Origin: Bathynomus jamesi
Taxonomy: Eukaryota > Arthropoda > Malacostraca > Isopoda > Cirolanidae
Direction of reading: 5' to 3'
NCBI GenBank assembly: GCA_023014485.1
Contig: JAJOZX010001568.1
Coordinates: 169,501 to 233,500, forward strand
DNA: 64,000 nt
Position 1 is the first letter of the stretch; each line of letters opens with the position of its first letter. This document shows positions 63,094-64,000 of the stretch, in pieces. Position numbers and translations under genes: made by a program. The notes beneath the pieces are model-generated. The model saw only the letters and a program-made list of their open reading frames with translations. It had not been told where the DNA came from and made no database searches.

Positions 63094-63951
63094 ATTTTAT
63101 TTGGAATATTTTTTATATATATTCGTAGACTCAACACGGAAAAAATTGTCTTTGTGAACTCAAACTGAATAGAATTTAAAGAAAACTACGTCTTACGGTA
63201 GAATAATCTCCAAAAAATCCAAACCCAGAATAAATTTGGAAAAACTTTTAATACCTAACCTTTTCCTTGTTTTGCAGTCACGATTTCAATATTGCTTCAA
63301 TTTATCTCTTTTTAATCCAGTTTACTCCCTCCGTCCTCATTCCTGCAAGTATCATCGAATTTTTTTTACAACCATTCCCGTTATTACTTCTATTATCATA
63401 AACATTATTATTATTATCCTTACTATATTATTATTATTATTATTATTATTATTGTTATTTTTATTATTATTTTTATTATTAATTCTTGAGAGAGTACCCT
63501 CGTTGTTCTCACTCAAGTTCGCTTTCAACTGTTTGATTTTTATTTTCTTTCGACTTTTAATTTTGCCTATTGTCTATTGTCTATTTTCGAAACCTTATCG
63601 TTTCATTATCTACCTACCAACTATATACTTCGTGACTTTCCACGCTCGTATTTCCCTTCGTGCTTGCACTTCCATATCTCATTATATAACTATTTAATGT
63701 ACTCGAAACTTTTATTTTATATACGTAGTCTTATATTATTGTTCGCCTATTTTTTGAATTGTCTCTTGATTTCATATTTTTTAATTATGTTTACTGTCTG
63801 AAATTATTTTCTTTTGTAGTATACTAACTGACGACTTCTATATTCTAAACTTTTGAATTGTTGTAAAAGATCGGTTTATTTTTATTATGTTTATACTCCT
63901 ATATATGGTTCCCATATTTATTTTGTATGTATCTCTTTATATACTCTTTCT
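63094..63951. other. No gene recognised
   Basis: Outside the palindrome. T-rich, with (ATT)n at 63400-63480. Open frames are Leu/Ile-rich translations of T-rich DNA. Confidence 0.5.
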
Positions 63952-63998
<47 letters not shown>

Positions 63999-64000
63999 GA
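63952..64000. repeat. (CA)n then (TA)n, runs off the window
   Basis: CA array with a TA tail at the window edge. Confidence 0.95.

Overview
The window reads as repeat-dense, AT-rich animal DNA, most like an arthropod and probably a decapod crustacean (inference). The signs are very frequent long (AT)n, (CT)n and (CA)n arrays, several tRNA- and 5S-derived SINE families, Penelope-like elements, CR1/L2/Jockey-type LINEs, many mariner, Tc1 and hAT deletion derivatives, and degenerate TTAGG-like runs. I see no ordinary spliced host gene and no functional tRNA or rRNA gene. The only host-type protein is an IER2/IER5-like protein, present twice.

Layout. 1-3889: a decayed LINE (ORF1, endonuclease, reverse transcriptase, TTTCAT tail). 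3890-17700: tRNA-headed and 5S-headed SINEs, mariner deletion derivatives (one a foldback), Tc1 remnants, and a hAT element with an exact 8-bp target duplication at 13075-14221. 17804-18093: a compound SINE with tRNA-Arg-like and tRNA-Ser-like heads. 18102-20480: a DNA transposon with about 140-bp terminal inverted repeats, an 8-bp target duplication and a partial coding region. 21630-23096: a hAT-like MITE and a mariner. 23187-30465: a nest of Penelope-like elements with candidate hammerhead ribozymes, interrupted by a reverse-strand LINE that carries a 2A-like motif. 33270-36759: a second transposon of the 18102 protein family, with two GT-AG introns and several frame breaks. 36773-46275: more mariner, MITE, SINE and Penelope ends and a dead CR1-like LINE.

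46276-63093 is the outstanding region: a near-perfect palindrome with arms of about 8.2 and 8.6 kb and only 7 unpaired bases at the centre (54457-54463). Each arm carries an intronless IER-like gene with its own TATA promoter, diverging from the centre. Each also carries a compact set of three unrecognised ORFs, called X, Z and Y here; the stop of Z overlaps the start of Y by 11 nt. The arms differ by large events: a CR1 insertion only on the left, and a MITE and a tandem duplication of X-Z-Y only on the right. They also differ by small indels that break X and one Y on the left and one Y on the right. This argues against a simple read-foldback artefact, although a joined pair of haplotypes is still possible.

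How the parts fit: nearly everything outside the palindrome is mobile DNA inserted into other mobile DNA, often into (AT)n tracts or LINE 3' ends. The palindrome is different in kind: intron-poor, closely packed and duplicated. It could be an integrated viral or linear-plasmid-like replicon or an inverted segmental duplication. The sequence alone does not decide.
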